NCBI GenBank assembly: GCA_023429845.1
Contig: JAEZCY010000298.1
Span: forward strand, 1-43,364
Origin: Acidobacteriota bacterium
GTDB lineage: Bacteria > Acidobacteriota > Vicinamibacteria > Vicinamibacterales > Vicinamibacteraceae
Direction: 5' to 3'
Length of the DNA: 43,364 bases
Part shown: positions 41,565 through 43,364 of the stretch, piece by piece
Layout: each line of letters starts with the position of its first letter
How positions within the stretch are numbered: the stretch's first letter is position 1
The notes under the pieces: model-generated
Database searches by the model: none
Seen by the model: only the letters and a program-made list of their open reading frames with translations
What the model was told of the DNA's origin: nothing
Position numbers and translations under genes: made by a program

Positions 41565-41606
41565 TGGTGGGCCCGGCAGGATTCGAACCTGCGACCTTTG
41601 GCTCCG
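41565..41606 (-). other. tRNA 3'-end fragment (attachment-site-like)
   Basis: Read on the minus strand, this is the 3' part of a tRNA: variable-loop-like AGGTC, T-arm GCAGG-TTCGAAT-CCTGC, acceptor strand CGGGCCC, discriminator A and encoded CCA. The matching 5' acceptor (GGGCCCG) and the D and anticodon arms are absent upstream, so this is not a working tRNA. Such 3' fragments mark the ends of elements that integrate into tRNA genes. The isotype cannot be assigned. Confidence 0.75.
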
Positions 41607-41813
41607 AGAAACTCTAAATGGCAGCGCAGGAGACCACCCGAGACCCCCGGCCGTTCGTTTTTTCAAGCAGTTGCGTCAACTCGAGACAACCGCGACGACC
41701 CCGAGCCGCCGCGGATTGTCAGTAAATTGTCAATCAACCTCGGCCGTGGCGCGCCCTTCCCCAGCCACACCAATGCTCACCCGGCTGCAAGCGTGAGGAA
41801 CAGCCGTTCCCGC
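41607..41813. other. Gene-free stretch ahead of the AbiE promoter
   Basis: About 200 bp between the tRNA fragment and the AbiEi operator. Short GTCAGTAAATTGTCAAT-like AT-rich sequence (about 41717-41734) is present. No convincing coding frame, RNA or repeat is seen; frames that cross it read in from the tRNA fragment. Confidence 0.5.
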
Positions 41814-41832
41814 TGTTCATTATTAATGAACA
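41814..41832. promoter_or_regulatory. Perfect 19-bp palindrome, probable AbiEi operator
   Basis: TGTTCATTA-T-TAATGAACA is a perfect inverted repeat of 9-bp arms around one base, 16 bp upstream of the AbiEi ATG. TATCGT (41836-41841), preceded by TG at -1/-2 spacing (extended -10 type), follows immediately, so a bound protein would cover the core promoter. A further half-site-like TTGAACAT ends at the start codon. AbiEi antitoxins are known to autorepress through inverted repeats in their promoters. Confidence 0.75.
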
Positions 41833-41848
41833 TGCTATCGTCTTGAAC

Positions 41849-42916
41849 ATGGCTCGGCCCGCTCCTGCTGCGGATCTTGAGGTGTACCGCCCCACGCTCG
41901 CCATGTGGATGCCGCAGGCCGAACTGGCCGCGCCCGCCGAGCCCCTGCCTCACTTCGACGGACTCCTTAGCCTGCGCCTCGACGGCAAGACCATCCGTTA
42001 CCTCGTCGAGGAAAGGCGACACTTCCGTCACCTGGATGCGGCCATCGTCGCCGAGCAGTTGACTCGCTGGCGAGCCGCGCTGCCACAAACCTACGCCGGC
42101 GCCCGGATCCTCCTGCTCGCGCCTCACGTCCGTGAGCAGCAAGGTGCCCTCCTCGAGCGCGCCGGCATCGACTACATCGATCTCGCCGGCAACGCGCACA
42201 TCGATGCACCGGGACATTTCGTGCACGTTCAAGGGCGGCGGCCACCGACGGCACGTGCCGCGGCTCCGGCGCGCCCCCACAAGGGCTGGGTCAAGACGGT
42301 CATGGCGCTGCTCGTGCGGTCGGATCTTGTAAATGCACCGTACCGCGCCGTTGCCAACGAGGCCGACGTTGCGCTGGGCACTGTGGCGAAGTGCCTGAAC
42401 GACCTCACGCTCAGGGGGCTCCTGCGCAGCCAGAAAGGTGCGCGCACGTTGCCTGACCGGCCAGGACTCGTCGCGCTCTGGGTGCAGGCGTATCTCGAGG
42501 CACTCCGTCCCAACCTCGCCGAGAGACGATTCCAGGTCCGCGTTGATGACAAGCCGCAGCTGTGGGAACGCCTGCAAAGGGTTGCTGACCAGCGATGGGC
42601 CCTGACCGGCGCGGATGCCGCTGGCCTGCGCAGCCACTACTTCCGTACTGATGAGACCGAAATCTATGCTCCGATTCGTCTCTTCGACGCTCGCGACGTG
42701 CAGAAGGCCCTCTTGGCGCAACCGGCCGCACGCGCCGGCAACCTGGTCGTGATCGAGCCGCCAGGGCCACTGGCGATGCCAGCGCTCGAGGGTGCCGCGG
42801 TTCCTGCTGCCCCGGACCTGCTCGCGTACGCCGAGCTGCGCTACCGCGGAACCGGTCAAGCCCTGGAGGCCGCCGAACTCCTGCTCCCGAGGGTGCTGCG
42901 CGATGCCGCGGCTTGA
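41849..42916 (+). CDS. AbiEi-family type IV antitoxin / transcriptional regulator
   Basis: A 355-residue protein resembling the AbiEi_2 type of antitoxin (DUF2186-like). An N-terminal domain (about 10-130; LVEERRHFRHLDAA, ARILLLAPHVREQQGALLE, GIDYIDLAGNAHIDAPG) is followed by a winged helix (about 155-200; YRAVANEADVALGTVAKCLN, LTLRGLLRSQ) and a C-terminal domain with WALTGADAAGL and YRGTGQALEAAELLLPRVL. This domain order is typical of AbiEi antitoxins that bind their own promoter and oppose a nucleotidyltransferase toxin. The ATG at 41849 is preferred; a TTG at 41843 is in frame, and no ribosome site is seen, so leaderless translation is possible. Its stop overlaps the toxin start by 14 bp. 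Confidence 0.85.
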   Translation: MARPAPAADLEVYRPTLAMWMPQAELAAPAEPLPHFDGLLSLRLDGKTIRYLVEERRHFRHLDAAIVAEQLTRWRAALPQTYAGARILLLAPHVREQQGALLERAGIDYIDLAGNAHIDAPGHFVHVQGRRPPTARAAAPARPHKGWVKTVMALLVRSDLVNAPYRAVANEADVALGTVAKCLNDLTLRGLLRSQKGARTLPDRPGLVALWVQAYLEALRPNLAERRFQVRVDDKPQLWERLQRVADQRWALTGADAAGLRSHYFRTDETEIYAPIRLFDARDVQKALLAQPAARAGNLVVIEPPGPLAMPALEGAAVPAAPDLLAYAELRYRGTGQALEAAELLLPRVLRDAAA

Positions 42917-43253
42917 GCCCGCGCTCCTTCCGGTCGTGGCGGACCTCGAACACGGCCTACGGACGCTCGGCGTTCCGTTTGCCGTCGTCGGCGCCCTCGT
43001 GCCCGAGTTGCTGCTCGACGTGCGACCCGCGCGCATGACCAATGATGCCGACGTGACCGTCACCGTCGAGAGCCTCGCGGACTTCGAGACGCTCAAGGAC
43101 CGGCTCGTCGACTTCGGCTTCACGCGCTCTCGCGCTCCGCACCGACTTCTACATGGCTCGGGCGGACGTGTCGACGTCCTGCCATTCGGCCCTCGCGTCG
43201 TGCAAGACGGACGATTGGAGCTCGAAGCCGAGAACTGCCTTGTAAGTGATTGA
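42903..43253 (+). CDS. AbiEii-type nucleotidyltransferase toxin, 3'-truncated
   Basis: Only 116 residues, about half or less of the usual length. The nucleotidyltransferase core is visible: VVGALVPELLL for the G-[G/A]-S-like loop (here Gly30-Ala31) and Asp48/Asp50 in TNDADVTV, then the GFTRSRAPHRLLH and VDVLPFG strands. The third catalytic residue and the helical C-terminus are absent. The frame ends in AENCLVSD, where AT-rich sequence and then the 64-bp repeat begin, so the natural end is lost or misassembled. The ATG lies inside the antitoxin gene (14-bp overlap), so translation is coupled. It is likely an inactive or partial toxin here. Confidence 0.75.
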   Translation: MPRLEPALLPVVADLEHGLRTLGVPFAVVGALVPELLLDVRPARMTNDADVTVTVESLADFETLKDRLVDFGFTRSRAPHRLLHGSGGRVDVLPFGPRVVQDGRLELEAENCLVSD

Positions 43254-43271
43254 TTTTAAAGTATTTTGTGC

Positions 43272-43335
43272 GCCCGGCAGGATTCGACCGCGAGACGAGC
43301 CGGAGGCGGAGTCGAGCGGCTGAAGGCGGCCGCGG
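43272..43335. repeat. 64-bp direct repeat, copy 2 (contig end)
   Basis: Identical to 41478-41541. It begins 18 bp after the stop of the truncated toxin gene, following AT-rich GATTGATTTTAAAGTATTTT (43247-43266). Being the last recognisable genomic sequence before the G-rich end, it is likely where the assembler stopped because the repeat is present in several places. Confidence 0.85.
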
Positions 43336-43364
43336 GGCGGCCCAGCGGCCGGCGGGGGGCGGGG
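43336..43364. other. G-rich contig tail, probable assembly or sequencing artefact
   Basis: The last 29 bases are only G, C and one A, ending in runs of G. Such tails are common at low-quality ends and with two-colour chemistry reads. No match to neighbouring sequence or coding frame is evident. Confidence 0.6.

Noticed and set aside
41565..41606. A complete tRNA gene
   Set aside because: Only the T-arm, acceptor 3' strand and CCA are present; the complementary 5' acceptor, D-arm and anticodon arm are not found.
41560..41796. Coding frame reading GGPGRIRTCDLWLRE through the tRNA fragment
   Set aside because: This is the well-known artefact of translating tRNA 3' ends; there is no start signal or protein domain.

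Overview
The window looks like one whole short-read contig of a high-GC, Gram-negative bacterium. A Carboxypeptidase-regulatory-domain TonB receptor, a PQQ dehydrogenase, Tat-exported sugar isomerase, CHASE2/FecR signalling and many PD40 or lactonase propellers together suggest Acidobacteriota, plausibly Vicinamibacteria (inference from gene content; no marker gene is present). Positions 2-34 match the Nextera read-1 adapter with two mismatches. The other end runs into a repeat and a G-rich tail, so both ends are assembly edges and the genes touching them are incomplete.

Layout. (1) 0.3-5.5 kb: truncated membrane gene (MutS-like N-terminus), PQQ dehydrogenase, beta-carbonic anhydrase, PP2C phosphatase, amidase. 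(2) 5.5-10.6 kb: two translationally coupled chemosensory-type regulators, a stand-alone CheB with a zinc-binding tail and a 1343-residue CheB-CheR-PAS-histidine kinase-receiver hybrid. (3) 10.7-14.3 kb: YdcF-like membrane protein, a decayed alpha/beta-hydrolase, and two secreted beta-propellers. (4) 14.4-30.1 kb: a catabolic island. It holds an AstE/AspA-type zinc deacylase, an enolase-superfamily sugar-acid dehydratase, an amidohydrolase, an RraA-like aldolase, a split DMT transporter, a TonB receptor, a 937-aa (alpha/alpha)6-like glycosidase, a GH2 glycosidase, an SDR and an IclR regulator. Together they read as glycan capture, hydrolysis and a non-phosphorylative sugar or sugar-acid route (inference). 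(5) 30.3-34.1 kb: a DUF6766-like protein and a three-gene operon FecR - OmpA - CHASE2/HD-GYP in which every junction is a 4-bp ATGA overlap, likely an envelope-to-c-di-GMP signalling unit. (6) 34.2-35.8 kb: zinc-ribbon protein and a Tat-exported sugar isomerase/epimerase. (7) 36.0-40.4 kb: a sulfide/persulfide-handling operon (rhodanese-DUF2892, TauE/SafE, MBL-rhodanese fusion, ArsR, DUF302, methyltransferase). (8) 40.4-43.4 kb: a scarred accessory region with a small secreted protein, an excisionase remnant, a tRNA 3'-end fragment, a 64-bp direct repeat and an AbiEi/AbiEii type IV toxin-antitoxin pair whose toxin is cut short beside the second repeat copy.

Most calls rest on motifs read directly from the translations. 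Substrates and pathways are inferred unless stated. No complete tRNA, rRNA, CRISPR array, insertion sequence or riboswitch was recognised.
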